This document shows positions 47,192 through 56,349 of a stretch of DNA of 64,000 nt, in pieces (within the stretch, counting starts at the first letter, position 1; every line of letters begins with the position of its first letter). Below the pieces are notes generated by a model that searched no databases, had not been told where the DNA came from, and saw only the letters and a program-made list of their open reading frames with translations. Source of the DNA: Marinomonas alcarazii. GTDB taxonomy: Bacteria; Pseudomonadota; Gammaproteobacteria; Pseudomonadales; Marinomonadaceae. Made by a program: the position numbers and the translations under genes. The stretch is taken from positions 186,001 to 250,000 of the forward strand of contig NZ_QKLW01000005.1 in the NCBI RefSeq assembly GCF_003208215.1, written 5' to 3'.

Positions 47192-47673
47192 AGTTATTCC
47201 CAATGCCTTTTCATAGCCTGCTGCTGTTTGTAGTTTGGCTATTACTTAACAACTCTGTCAGTGCTGGACACATGGTGCTGGCGGCATTTTTCGCGATTAC
47301 CATTCCTTTACTGGTCAATGGTATGCGTGATGAACACCCAAAAATTCTAAAACCTTGGTTGGCAATCCGTTACGTGTTGATGGTGCTAAAAGACATTTTA
47401 ACGGCCAATGTGGAAGTTGCCTTGTTGATCATAGGGCCAATCAAAAAGCTCAAGCCAGGTTTTGTTGCTGTGCCGATTAATATTAGCTCAGACCTAGGAA
47501 TCACTGTATTGGCCAGTACGGTCTCTCTTACACCTGGGACCGTGAGCGCGGAAGTGTCAAAAGACAAAGCTTGGCTTTATATTCACGCCCTTCATTTAGA
47601 CAATGAAGCAGAACTAATTGAATCGATAAAGCAGCGTTATGAAAAGCCAATTAAGGAGATTTTCGGATGCTAA
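47188..47673 (+). CDS. mrpE: Mrp antiporter subunit E
   Basis: The 161-residue subunit has two N-terminal membrane segments and a soluble C-terminal part with 'LASTVSLTPGTVSAEVSKDK', the MnhE signature. It overlaps mrpD by four bases and mrpF by seven. Confidence 0.93.
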   Translation: MKLFPMPFHSLLLFVVWLLLNNSVSAGHMVLAAFFAITIPLLVNGMRDEHPKILKPWLAIRYVLMVLKDILTANVEVALLIIGPIKKLKPGFVAVPINISSDLGITVLASTVSLTPGTVSAEVSKDKAWLYIHALHLDNEAELIESIKQRYEKPIKEIFGC

Positions 47674-47936
47674 GTTGGACCATTCTCATTGTCGCTGTCT
47701 GTATTTGCGTAGCGTTGATTTTAAATCTATGGAGGCTGATGAAAGGCCCGACCATTTCTGATCGAATTTTGGCGCTGGATACCATGTATATTAATGCCAT
47801 CGCACTTATTCTGCTCTACGGCATTTACGTGGAAAGCGCGCTGTACTTTGAAGCGGCTCTTTTAATTGCCATGCTAGGGTTTGTCAGTACGGCGGCTCTA
47901 TGTAAATACTTACTCCGCGGCGACATCATAGAATAG
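47667..47936 (+). CDS. mrpF: Mrp antiporter subunit F
   Basis: The 89-residue subunit has three membrane segments and the pattern 'GPTISDRILALDTMYINAIAL', typical of MnhF. It sits between mrpE and mrpG, overlapping mrpE. Confidence 0.93.
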   Translation: MLSWTILIVAVCICVALILNLWRLMKGPTISDRILALDTMYINAIALILLYGIYVESALYFEAALLIAMLGFVSTAALCKYLLRGDIIE

Positions 47937-47944
47937 GATACGTT

Positions 47945-48316
47945 ATGCCTTTATATCTCGAAATTATTGTTTGTGTGTCGCTGCTGATTGGCGGTGCGTT
48001 TTTGTTGGTTGGCTCTTACGGTTTAGTACGATTGCCTGACATCTATATGCGCTTACACAGCCCGACCAAAGCATCGACTCTGGGGATCACCGGTGTCTTG
48101 CTGGCGTCTATGGTTTTTCAAAGCCATTTAAAAGGTTTTCTTTCGATTCAGGAGTTGTTGATCACTTTATTTCTATTGATCACAGCGCCTGTTGCCGCCA
48201 ATATGATCGCAAAGACGGCGTTACATCAACGCACAAAGCCGTTGGATAAAACAGAGAACCAAGCGCTTATGGAAACCGTTCGAGACAGAGAAGCACCTAA
48301 GCCTCCTCAAGATTAG
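47945..48316 (+). CDS. mrpG: Mrp antiporter subunit G
   Basis: The 123-residue subunit has three membrane segments and 'GLVRLPDIYMRLHSPTKASTLG', the MnhG signature. It is the last gene of the operon. Its 3' end overlaps the convergent Amt-GGDEF-EAL gene by 20 bases, and no separate terminator is visible in between. Confidence 0.93.
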   Translation: MPLYLEIIVCVSLLIGGAFLLVGSYGLVRLPDIYMRLHSPTKASTLGITGVLLASMVFQSHLKGFLSIQELLITLFLLITAPVAANMIAKTALHQRTKPLDKTENQALMETVRDREAPKPPQD

Positions 48317-51300
48317 GCGATAGTAGTTTAGCCACTTCTGTGTTTTTCATCGGACGATGGAAGTAATAACCTTGGAACACCTCACAACCTAACGATTTAA
48401 GTGCCTCTAGTTGCGGAGCGGTTTCTACGCCCTCCGCAACGATAGACAACTCTAAGCTGCGTGCTAAATACACAATGGTTTCGCAGATTTTTGCGTCTTC
48501 CATTTGTTTATCACACTCTTCTACAAAGGATTGGTCTATTTTCAAAATGTCTAAAGGCAAACGTTTTAAGTAGCTTAAAGACGAGTAGCCAGTACCAAAG
48601 TCGTCGATCGAAATTTTGATATCCAACCCCTTCAACTCAAACATCACATCAATACAACGTTGAATGTCTTGCAGTAAAACCCCTTCCGTAATCTCAAGTT
48701 CCAAGTACCCACCTTCTATGCCATAAAAGGCGAGTTTCTTCGATATAAAAGACACTAAAGAATCTGACACTAAATGCCGCCCAGATACGTTCACAGATAC
48801 GGGCACTATACTTAAGCCTTTATCTCGCCATTCTTTTAACTGCAATAACGCTTTATCGATAACCCACTCATCCATTTTTATAATCAGGCTGGATTCCTCC
48901 GCAAGCGGAATGAAGTCAGCAGGCGAAATAAGCCCTTTGACCGGATGATTCCAACGGATCAATGCCTCTAAACCCAGAATATTGTCTTTTTCTAGCAACA
49001 CTTTCGGCTGATAAACCAAGAAAAACTCGTCGGAAGAAAGCCCATCGTTCACTTCCTTTTCAAAGCTGAACCTTTTCGTCACCGCGTTGGTCATGTTTGA
49101 GGTGAAAACTTGTGCGTTGTCCCTGCCTTTTTCTTTCGCCCAGTACATAGCAATATCCGCTTGCTGTATTAACTTGTCAGCATCTATTGCTTGGTCGCCA
49201 GAATGGGCAATACCTATGCTGGTTGGAATAGTAAAGTGCTGGTTATTCAACTGAATAGGAAGGCGCATAATCTCTAAGATTTTTTGCGCATGTGCCATCA
49301 TTCTGTCTTCGGTCACATTCTCCGTCACCATCAGAACAAACTCGTCGCCGCCCCAACGAGCAATAACATCACTAGAATCGGAAACAGACTCTAAACGCCT
49401 TGCGACTTCACACAAGAGTTCATCTCCTGCTTTGTGGCCCAAGGTGTCATTAATCACTTTGAAGTTATCGAGATCTAGGAACAGCAAGCCTACGGAGCTT
49501 TTCTGGCGACCAGCAATCAACAAGGCACTCACCAAAGAGTCCATCAAATAGGTTCGGTTGTACAAGCCCGTCAATGGGTCGCTGTACGCCAGAAATTTAA
49601 GGCGCTGCTGCAGTTTTGCATGACGAGTCATGTCTCGGATGTGCAGCGTGTATTCACTCCCCTGTGAAGAGTCAGCATTGGCTTTGGTAATCGCAATTTC
49701 AGCAGGAAAATCATGATTTGGACCGCGCTGTAAACGAAACGGGTTGCGGCGATTCAAAATCAGCCCGCTTGAAGAAGAAAAGCCGGAATTCAAGCTATCG
49801 AAAATTTTAATCCTATCTTCTTCCATTACGAATAAGCCGATGAAGCTCTTGCCTTGCACTTGCGTTTTTAAACAACCAAATGTCCGCTCGGCAGCAGGGT
49901 TAAACTCGATCACAGAACCAAAACGGTTAATGGTCACGATACAATCCATAGAGGAGTTTAGTATCGCGGACTTACGCATTTCACTTTCTTGAAAACGCAT
50001 CAATGCATCATCACGCTGCGCAATTTCCGTATTCACACGGTCGAGAACTTGGTTATATTTGTGCGCAATTTGACCGACTTCAGTGAAGGGTTCTTCAGGA
50101 ACGGGCTTGGAAAAATCGGCGTTATTTTGTTGGTACTGCATAGAGGTGAGTAAATCAAATAACTCAGTGGTTGCTCTGTGCTCAGCCACATTTAAGCCTT
50201 GTTCTTCTTGTTCTCTACTGGCTCGTAATGGCATAAAATAATTCAAGAGGCGCATGCCAATATAGCCAACGACAAAACAATAGATGCCAATCGATACAAT
50301 CCCTAACGTCTGCACCCACAGCTGTTCGACAAAGCTCAAACCATTATCGATTCTGTCCGTTTGACCAAACAGCGCGACACTTAACGTTCCCCAAATACCC
50401 GCAAACAGGTGAGCAGGAACCACATCCAGCGCATCGTCTAGACGCCAGCGAGTCATTAACAAACTGCCGTAATAGACAACCACACCTGATACCGCGCCAA
50501 TAACCACAGAAGCGCCAGGCGAAACCACATGACAAGATGCGGTAATACTAACTAAGCCTGCAATGGTGCCGTTTAAAACAAAGCCGACTTCGATGTACCC
50601 ATCTTTGAAATAGTTAATCGCAGCGGCAATGAGTCCACCCCAAGCAGCGGAAATGAATGTATTCAAAATGATCATAGGCACGTCATTGTTTAACGCCAGC
50701 GTACTGCCACCATTAAAGCCAATCCAGCCAAACCAAATAAGCAATGTGCCTAACGCGGATAAAGGAAGGTTGTTACCGGGAGGAAGACGAATGCCTTCTT
50801 CAAAGCGACCCAATCTAGGGCCAATAATAATGATGGCAGCTAATGCGACCCAGCCACCCACAGAGTGCACCACAGTCGAACCGGCAAAATCAATAAAGCC
50901 AAGCGCTTCAAGCCAACCAAGTGGACCTTCAGAAGGATATATTCCAGACCAAGCCCAATGCCCCACGATTGGGTAAATAAAAGCACTCAATATAACGGTG
51001 ATCGCGAGGTAACCAATGAATGTCATGCGTTCAGCGACCGCACCAGAGGTTAAAGTTGCAGCCGTTCCACAAAACATCATTTGAAAAATAAAGAAGCTAA
51101 TTTCCCATGGCGTGTGCTCCTCACCGAAAAAGAAGTCACTATGGCCAAATATGCCTGCGAAAGAATCGCCAAACATAATGCCAAAACCAAAAAGCCAAAA
51201 TAGCGTCGTCGATATAATAAAGTCTGAGATGTTTTTTGCGGCAACATTGATGCTGTTCTTACTTCGAATACGACCACTTTCCAAGCATAAAAAACCCGCT

Positions 51301-51353
51301 TGCATCATAAAGACCAATGCAGAGGCAACTAATAACCAAGAGAATTCTGCCAT
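48297..51353 (-). CDS. ammonium transporter fused to PAS, GGDEF and EAL domains
   Basis: This protein of about 1018 residues combines an Amt/Rh channel with a cyclic-di-GMP module. The first ~390 residues are an Amt with 11 hydrophobic segments and both pore-histidine motifs ('STVVHSVGGW' and 'PAHLFAGIWG'). A PAS domain (about 460-585) follows. Then comes a diguanylate cyclase with intact 'RWGGDEF' (about 668-674) but no RxxD inhibitory site. A phosphodiesterase domain has intact 'LEAL', 'DDFGTGYSSLSYL' and 'AEGVET' motifs. It could couple ammonium availability to c-di-GMP. The usual glnK/amtB pairing is absent. I prefer ATG 51353; a TTG at 51383 is less likely. Confidence 0.9.
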   Translation of the reverse strand: MAEFSWLLVASALVFMMQAGFLCLESGRIRSKNSINVAAKNISDFIISTTLFWLFGFGIMFGDSFAGIFGHSDFFFGEEHTPWEISFFIFQMMFCGTAATLTSGAVAERMTFIGYLAITVILSAFIYPIVGHWAWSGIYPSEGPLGWLEALGFIDFAGSTVVHSVGGWVALAAIIIIGPRLGRFEEGIRLPPGNNLPLSALGTLLIWFGWIGFNGGSTLALNNDVPMIILNTFISAAWGGLIAAAINYFKDGYIEVGFVLNGTIAGLVSITASCHVVSPGASVVIGAVSGVVVYYGSLLMTRWRLDDALDVVPAHLFAGIWGTLSVALFGQTDRIDNGLSFVEQLWVQTLGIVSIGIYCFVVGYIGMRLLNYFMPLRASREQEEQGLNVAEHRATTELFDLLTSMQYQQNNADFSKPVPEEPFTEVGQIAHKYNQVLDRVNTEIAQRDDALMRFQESEMRKSAILNSSMDCIVTINRFGSVIEFNPAAERTFGCLKTQVQGKSFIGLFVMEEDRIKIFDSLNSGFSSSSGLILNRRNPFRLQRGPNHDFPAEIAITKANADSSQGSEYTLHIRDMTRHAKLQQRLKFLAYSDPLTGLYNRTYLMDSLVSALLIAGRQKSSVGLLFLDLDNFKVINDTLGHKAGDELLCEVARRLESVSDSSDVIARWGGDEFVLMVTENVTEDRMMAHAQKILEIMRLPIQLNNQHFTIPTSIGIAHSGDQAIDADKLIQQADIAMYWAKEKGRDNAQVFTSNMTNAVTKRFSFEKEVNDGLSSDEFFLVYQPKVLLEKDNILGLEALIRWNHPVKGLISPADFIPLAEESSLIIKMDEWVIDKALLQLKEWRDKGLSIVPVSVNVSGRHLVSDSLVSFISKKLAFYGIEGGYLELEITEGVLLQDIQRCIDVMFELKGLDIKISIDDFGTGYSSLSYLKRLPLDILKIDQSFVEECDKQMEDAKICETIVYLARSLELSIVAEGVETAPQLEALKSLGCEVFQGYYFHRPMKNTEVAKLLSPNLEEA

Positions 51354-51536
51354 ACACATCCCAGATAGTATAAATTGCACCAAAAAGAATCACGCCAAAT
51401 AAAAGAGGGCGAAAAATAAGAACGAAAAGAGAGCAAAGTATAAAAACAATAGGCCACCACAGTGGCGCCTCTTAAGCTATTCAATAGTTAAGCCAACTCT
51501 TGAATAATCACTATTAGTGCAGGTCAAAAAAACAAA

Positions 51537-51567
51537 AAAGCCACTTAATAATGCATTAAGTGGCTTT
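51537..51567 (-). terminator. rho-independent terminator of the tubulin-like gene
   Basis: AAAGCCACTTAAT (51537-51549) pairs with ATTAAGTGGCTTT (51555-51567). On the minus strand it is followed by T-rich sequence (the A-runs at about 51526-51538). Confidence 0.85.
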
Positions 51568-51605
51568 ATATTACGAAGCTTTTATATCAGCAGTGCTAAT
51601 ACTGA

Positions 51606-53633
51606 CTAACCATTCAAAGTTAAGACATTTGTCTTACTGATACGGTGACGATAAATTTCTCGCAAGTACTTAATCGCATTTTTAACATTATTAATATCCA
51701 AGCGAATATCATTAATGGAAACAAAGCGCTGACTGTTATCAATCAGTTCACGATATTTTTTCTCGTACATTGGTTTAATAGCATACCAATTCGTATCTAA
51801 GATTTTTGCTGGGTTTTCGTAGGTCGCAAAGTACTTATCCACCAAGCTTTCATCAAACTCATCTTCTTGAATCATGCTAATAATCGCTTTATCAATTTCG
51901 TCCGTGTAGCGGTAATCATCACGAGCAAAACAGCGCTTCATATACGCAACCATTAAGGTCAGGAAGTCATCACTTAGACATGGGCTTTTAGCGATCAGAG
52001 TCGTCAAAGACAAGTTCGCAGACGCGCCAATAACCAAAGCGTAACGCTTCAATGTGGTATTTGGGCACAAGCGATTAAGGTGCATTTTCAGACGATTCAA
52101 TGCGGTGAAAGACAATTTGTAGTCTCGTGGCAATGAAATAATAGAAACAATCGATGAACAGTTTTTAAAGAAATGCAGGTGATTCAGTTCACTCGCATCG
52201 TAGCCGCTCTTACGGTAGTTTTTAATCGCTTCACGATATCTATCTGATTCAACTGGCAACACACTCACGCCTTCAATAGCGGAGGTGTCATTGTTAAAGT
52301 GAGGCAATTCTATTGAACGACAAAACAAGTCATCAATATCAACCGTATCTTGATGCTTGCCTTCACCTACAACACTTTCCGCATAAGCAACAGCAACGGG
52401 GCCAGCCAAACTCATAAACAAGTCATTGGCATCTAAGCGAATGGTTTCTGCGATATCAATACCGGCACGACGGAAATAGTCTTCGTCATAATCTGTTGTC
52501 ACAGCTTGAGCGGTCAGAATGTTAAAAATCTGCTGAGAAATATACTGATTAGCGTATTTCTCCATGGTATTCACATCAATATTGTCGGCATCGCCACCGT
52601 CTTCTTCTTCGGCATATCGCATGATGTCATTGGAAATCAGCATCATAGAGTTCCATGGGCGAATGCGCTCCATCACATCAGCAGGAACCTCATCGTCTTC
52701 ACGCTCTTCGTTATAGGAAAAATTCCACTCTTCCGATATGTATTTCGTTAACAAACGCCCAGCGTTGATATGCAAGGCCTCAGAAATTTCTACATTCTTT
52801 CCAGAAATATTCGGAAGAATACAAATGCCTGAAGTAAAGATAGGTTCAAACACAAAGCTATGACGTTTATCGACCGCTTGACTTTGATCAGAACGATAGT
52901 CAAATGTTTTACTCAAGTATGAAAATTGCTGTGCTAGACCAAATTCAGACGCCATTCCTGAGCCTGTTCCACCACCCGCACTGAAAATATAAAAATAAAG
53001 GCGCGATTGGTTTGCTTTGATGCCACATGAATCAACCAAATAAGAATGCATGTTTTTCCAGTTCTCGTTTCGGAACGTCGTTGCATCTTTATTAAGGATA
53101 ATTTTCGCAAGGTATTGCCCCAAAATAGGCGCGTTACCAGCACCACCAGCGTGAACTTCAGACAAGTCCATTATTTGTAGTTTTTTATACTCATCTAGGA
53201 ACTTGGTTCTGCCTTCTTGATTTGAGAAACGAATACGTCCCTCAATATCTTTATCCAAATCCCCCAACAAAACGATAGGCTCTATTAAGAAAACAGGTTT
53301 AAAACCGTCTTTCCCTTCAATAGGTAAATGCTTACGAATCCAACGCATAGGTCGAAATTCGCGTTCGCTTTCTAATATTTCTTGGTTTTCTACTTCGCGC
53401 ATATAACTTGCTCTGGCATCGTAGACAAGCGATGCGACATCTAATGCAATATTAGAACCGCAACGCCCTAAACCAATTAAACAAACGGATGGAAATACCT
53501 GGTCAATAGCGACTTCTTCATCACCTAATTTGGGATGAATCCGGCTTCGAACAACATCCAAATTTTCTAAGATTTGCTCTAAATTTGTCTCAGTAAAATA
53601 AAGATGTTCTATTGGGAGATTTTCTTGGCTCAT
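51606..53633 (-). CDS. stand-alone tubulin/FtsZ-superfamily GTPase-like protein
   Basis: This 675-residue protein carries the nucleotide-binding loops of tubulin/FtsZ in the right order. T1-like 'GLGRCGSN' is at 54-61, T3-like 'AGGAGNAP' at 162-169 (FtsZ has GAGGNPE), and the diagnostic T4 'SAGGGTGSG' at 218-226. A T6-like 'SNDIMRY' is at 334-340, a long H7-like helix at 358-377, and a T7-like 'IRLDANDL' at 398-405 where FtsZ has NLDFADV. It is about twice the size of FtsZ, with an N-terminal extension, insertions and a C-terminal half (about 430-675) that I cannot assign. No membrane helix is seen. It is monocistronic, and clearly not the cell-division ftsZ. It may belong to the poorly described 'tubulin-like' bacterial families. 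Function unknown. Confidence 0.8.
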   Translation of the reverse strand: MSQENLPIEHLYFTETNLEQILENLDVVRSRIHPKLGDEEVAIDQVFPSVCLIGLGRCGSNIALDVASLVYDARASYMREVENQEILESEREFRPMRWIRKHLPIEGKDGFKPVFLIEPIVLLGDLDKDIEGRIRFSNQEGRTKFLDEYKKLQIMDLSEVHAGGAGNAPILGQYLAKIILNKDATTFRNENWKNMHSYLVDSCGIKANQSRLYFYIFSAGGGTGSGMASEFGLAQQFSYLSKTFDYRSDQSQAVDKRHSFVFEPIFTSGICILPNISGKNVEISEALHINAGRLLTKYISEEWNFSYNEEREDDEVPADVMERIRPWNSMMLISNDIMRYAEEEDGGDADNIDVNTMEKYANQYISQQIFNILTAQAVTTDYDEDYFRRAGIDIAETIRLDANDLFMSLAGPVAVAYAESVVGEGKHQDTVDIDDLFCRSIELPHFNNDTSAIEGVSVLPVESDRYREAIKNYRKSGYDASELNHLHFFKNCSSIVSIISLPRDYKLSFTALNRLKMHLNRLCPNTTLKRYALVIGASANLSLTTLIAKSPCLSDDFLTLMVAYMKRCFARDDYRYTDEIDKAIISMIQEDEFDESLVDKYFATYENPAKILDTNWYAIKPMYEKKYRELIDNSQRFVSINDIRLDINNVKNAIKYLREIYRHRISKTNVLTLNG

Positions 53634-53996
53634 GCGGCATCCTTTTTGAAGTAAATCACTTACAACAGATAATCATTCACGTTATCAACGAAACGACATG
53701 ATACGAAGCAAACCGTTTATCTGTTTAATGCACTGTTTATTTTTATCGTCATTTTTTTGGACAATGTGCAAACAATATCATCCTTACATAGCAATGACAC
53801 TAATATGGTGCGTTTAATCATAAAATAAATAATTAAAATAATTTTTTGTTTGAACTCTAATTTTCACTACTAATAAAGTCAAACATCGCCAAATCCCCTA
53901 CCAAAAAATACTCAATATATCGTGACAAAACCTCTCGCTTGGTTGTTTTTTGTACTATGATATAAGGTAACTTGAACAACTTTTAAGGTGACTATC
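53634..53996. promoter_or_regulatory. 363-bp AT-rich divergent region, tubulin-like gene / small gene
   Basis: The region is strongly AT-rich and should contain both divergent promoters. Near 53951-53966 a TGTACTATGATATAAGG stretch could supply a -10 for the small gene. No other gene or RNA structure is visible. Confidence 0.4.
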
Positions 53997-54290
53997 GTGT
54001 CTATCTCATCAGTATCAAACAACCGTTTGTACATGCCTAGCTTTTTAGCCCAAGCAGAAACAGACGTGCGACCTGATTTGAGCCGCCAACAGGACCCTGT
54101 TCAACTTTCAGACAAAGCAAAACAGATGTTGTCTTCTCAATTACAAGCAAATGATTCTGACACTAAGGGTGAAGAGGCTGGTAAAGAGTCGGTCCAAATT
54201 TCTTCAAGTGTTGGCCGACTCTCTAGAATATCGGGATTACAAAGAGAGGAAGTTGCAGAGCTGTATCGCTCTATCGATAAATTAACCTAA
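53997..54290 (+). CDS. small soluble protein of unknown function
   Basis: A protein of about 97 residues from GTG 53997, with AAGGTGA five bases upstream (a GTG three codons earlier overlaps that site). It is polar and probably partly disordered: an N-terminal Ser/Asn-rich stretch, then 'DPVQLSDKAKQMLSSQLQ', a Gly/Glu-rich linker and a C-terminal helix 'GLQREEVAELYRSIDKL'. The layout recalls small anti-sigma or adaptor proteins, but there is no family match I trust. It is divergent from the tubulin-like gene and converges on ppx. Confidence 0.55.
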   Translation: MSISSVSNNRLYMPSFLAQAETDVRPDLSRQQDPVQLSDKAKQMLSSQLQANDSDTKGEEAGKESVQISSSVGRLSRISGLQREEVAELYRSIDKLT

Positions 54291-54303
54291 CGGCTCTCAC
54301 TAC

Positions 54304-55821
54304 CTAACTAAAGGTTAACTTATAATCATTAGCAGACAGTGACTCTGCTTCGCGCTGTAAGTTAGCCAACGTCAAAGGTCGATTATCAAGCCACCCAGGC
54401 AAGAACTCGGCATGAAGACTCTTATTGTCTGCTTTCAATGTGAAAATGGGCATATCGCCTTCTTTTCTATCGTGATGCAATAAAATAGACAGCCTTAATA
54501 TAATGGACAACCTATCCAAATCCTGTTGATCGCTTTTAGTAAATCGATAGTCCAAAGACTGTGAAAACTTTCGTCTATGACGCAAAATTAAATTTGCTAG
54601 GGCCTGTTGCTCTTGCTGAGAAAAACCAGGCATATCAGATTCACTAATAATGTAGGCGCCATGTTTGTGGTATCGACTGTGCGAAATCCCCACGCCCACT
54701 TCATGCAGTAGGCCAGCCCAGCGCAATAAGTCTTCACTGGAAATACTGTTTAAATTCCAATCGTCTTTCACTTGGGCCAAAGCAGACAAAGCCGTATGAG
54801 TGACAAGCTTCGCTTGTTCTGTATCAATATGATATTGGTTCAACATGTATTTAACTGTACGTTCACGAATATCAGTCTCTGCATAACGTCCCATAATGTC
54901 ATACAGCACACCTTCTCTGAGCGCACCAGTAGAGAAATCCATTTGCTTAATATCGAAACACTCAAACACCGCGGTCAAAATAGCAATCCCGGCAGCAAAG
55001 GTACTTTTGCGTTCCGGCTTCAAGCCAACTAATTCAATATTATCCGCATGACCTGCTGAGAAGAGTGCTTTTTGAATTTGCTTCAGTGCTTTTGGAGTAA
55101 TGCCCTTTTTGCTCCAATTGTTCTCTTTAACAATATTAAAGGCCGCTTTTACTGTGCCAGATGAACCAATCGACACATCCCATGTTTCGTCTAGATAGTC
55201 ATCTTGGATACTTAAAAGCTCTAAACGTGCTGCCGTTACCGCTTTCTGAAAGTTAGACTTATTGATAACACCATCTTCAAAGAATCGCTGTTTAAAACTC
55301 ACGCAGCCCATATGAAGGCTTTCGGTCAAAATCGGTTCGAGCTGTTTACCAATGATAAACTCCGTACTACCACCACCGATATCCACAACCAAGCGTTTTG
55401 ATTCACCATGATCCATGGTTCTCGCAACACCCACATAGATCAAACGTGCTTCTTCTCGACCCGCTATAATTTCAACTGGGTGACTCATGATATCCATTGC
55501 TTTACCAATAAAATCATATCGATTCTTTGCCACCCTTAATGCATTCGTTCCCACGACTCGGACAGAGCCTGGAGGCATGTCTTCAATCACTTGAGCAAAT
55601 TGCGCCAAGCAATCCAGACCACGTTGTTGGGATTCATCATCTAAGTGACCATTAACTAAACCAGCGGCTAACTGAACCTTGTCACCAAACTCTCCTGTTA
55701 TACGCAACTGACCATGCGTCACTTGAGCGATAACCATGTGAAAGCTATTCGAGCCCAAATCGATTGCTGCGATTTTTTCAAAAGGAAAGTCGTGAGATTG
55801 TTGCAAAAAGAGTGATTGCAT
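54304..55821 (-). CDS. ppx: exopolyphosphatase / guanosine pentaphosphatase (Ppx/GppA)
   Basis: The 505-residue ASKHA-fold phosphatase removes phosphate from polyphosphate ends and may act on pppGpp. Landmarks are 'AAIDLGSNSFHMVIAQ' (phosphate-1), 'VVDIGGGSTEFIIG' (phosphate-2), and a C-terminal HD-like helical domain with 'LHEVGVGISHSRYHKHGAYI'. The gene diverges from rho. No ppk lies next to it in this window. Confidence 0.93.
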   Translation of the reverse strand: MQSLFLQQSHDFPFEKIAAIDLGSNSFHMVIAQVTHGQLRITGEFGDKVQLAAGLVNGHLDDESQQRGLDCLAQFAQVIEDMPPGSVRVVGTNALRVAKNRYDFIGKAMDIMSHPVEIIAGREEARLIYVGVARTMDHGESKRLVVDIGGGSTEFIIGKQLEPILTESLHMGCVSFKQRFFEDGVINKSNFQKAVTAARLELLSIQDDYLDETWDVSIGSSGTVKAAFNIVKENNWSKKGITPKALKQIQKALFSAGHADNIELVGLKPERKSTFAAGIAILTAVFECFDIKQMDFSTGALREGVLYDIMGRYAETDIRERTVKYMLNQYHIDTEQAKLVTHTALSALAQVKDDWNLNSISSEDLLRWAGLLHEVGVGISHSRYHKHGAYIISESDMPGFSQQEQQALANLILRHRRKFSQSLDYRFTKSDQQDLDRLSIILRLSILLHHDRKEGDMPIFTLKADNKSLHAEFLPGWLDNRPLTLANLQREAESLSANDYKLTFS

Positions 55822-56349
55822 TCAAAAAGCCTTACATCAGGAAAGTCTCAATTGGAATAAGAGTATATCAGTTAGTATACGGTGTCATCGCCAAGAAGGT
55901 GGCAAAAACAACACCATATAAGATGAATTTTTTATAAAAATTAGCCTCTTTTCTCGAAAATCAAGAGAAAAAAGCAACTTAATGGGTAAAAAAAACCGTC
56001 CAACCACCCCAAAAACCCTGAACTTGATCAAAAAATTACCAGAAAGTGTTTTTTTCCTGAGTTTGACTATAGACCTCGCGTTTAAGTCGATCTATAGTAT
56101 GGATGTTCTTGATAGAAATCTTGCTATGCAGGTACTATCCAGATCCCAATCAAATTGTTTCGCGCTGTATTGGCTTTGCCCTATCCGGGCTCACGTAAAC
56201 CAAAACGACTATATAACCATTCTGTTTTGTGTTTGTTGATGCCGTGTAGCTGATACATTGTAAAATACTTCCAGACACAAATTATTGTTATTTTTTATTA
56301 ACTCTAATGCCGTCATTTTTCCTCAAATGAGCTAATACAAAACCCGTTT
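55822..56349 (+). promoter_or_regulatory. 528-bp ppx-rho intergenic region, probable rho leader
   Basis: It holds the divergent promoters of ppx and rho. An 8-bp perfect inverted repeat, ACTATAGA (56066-56073) and TCTATAGT (56091-56098), lies 17 bases apart. An 85-codon frame at 55982-56239 lacks a ribosome-binding site and protein-like composition, so I do not call it. Long leaders before rho are usual and allow autogenous attenuation. trxA, often found next to rho in related bacteria, is absent. Confidence 0.5.

Noticed and set aside
55982-56239. 85-codon open frame in the rho leader
   Set aside because: It has no ribosome-binding site, odd amino-acid composition and overlaps the inverted repeat; it is more likely leader sequence.
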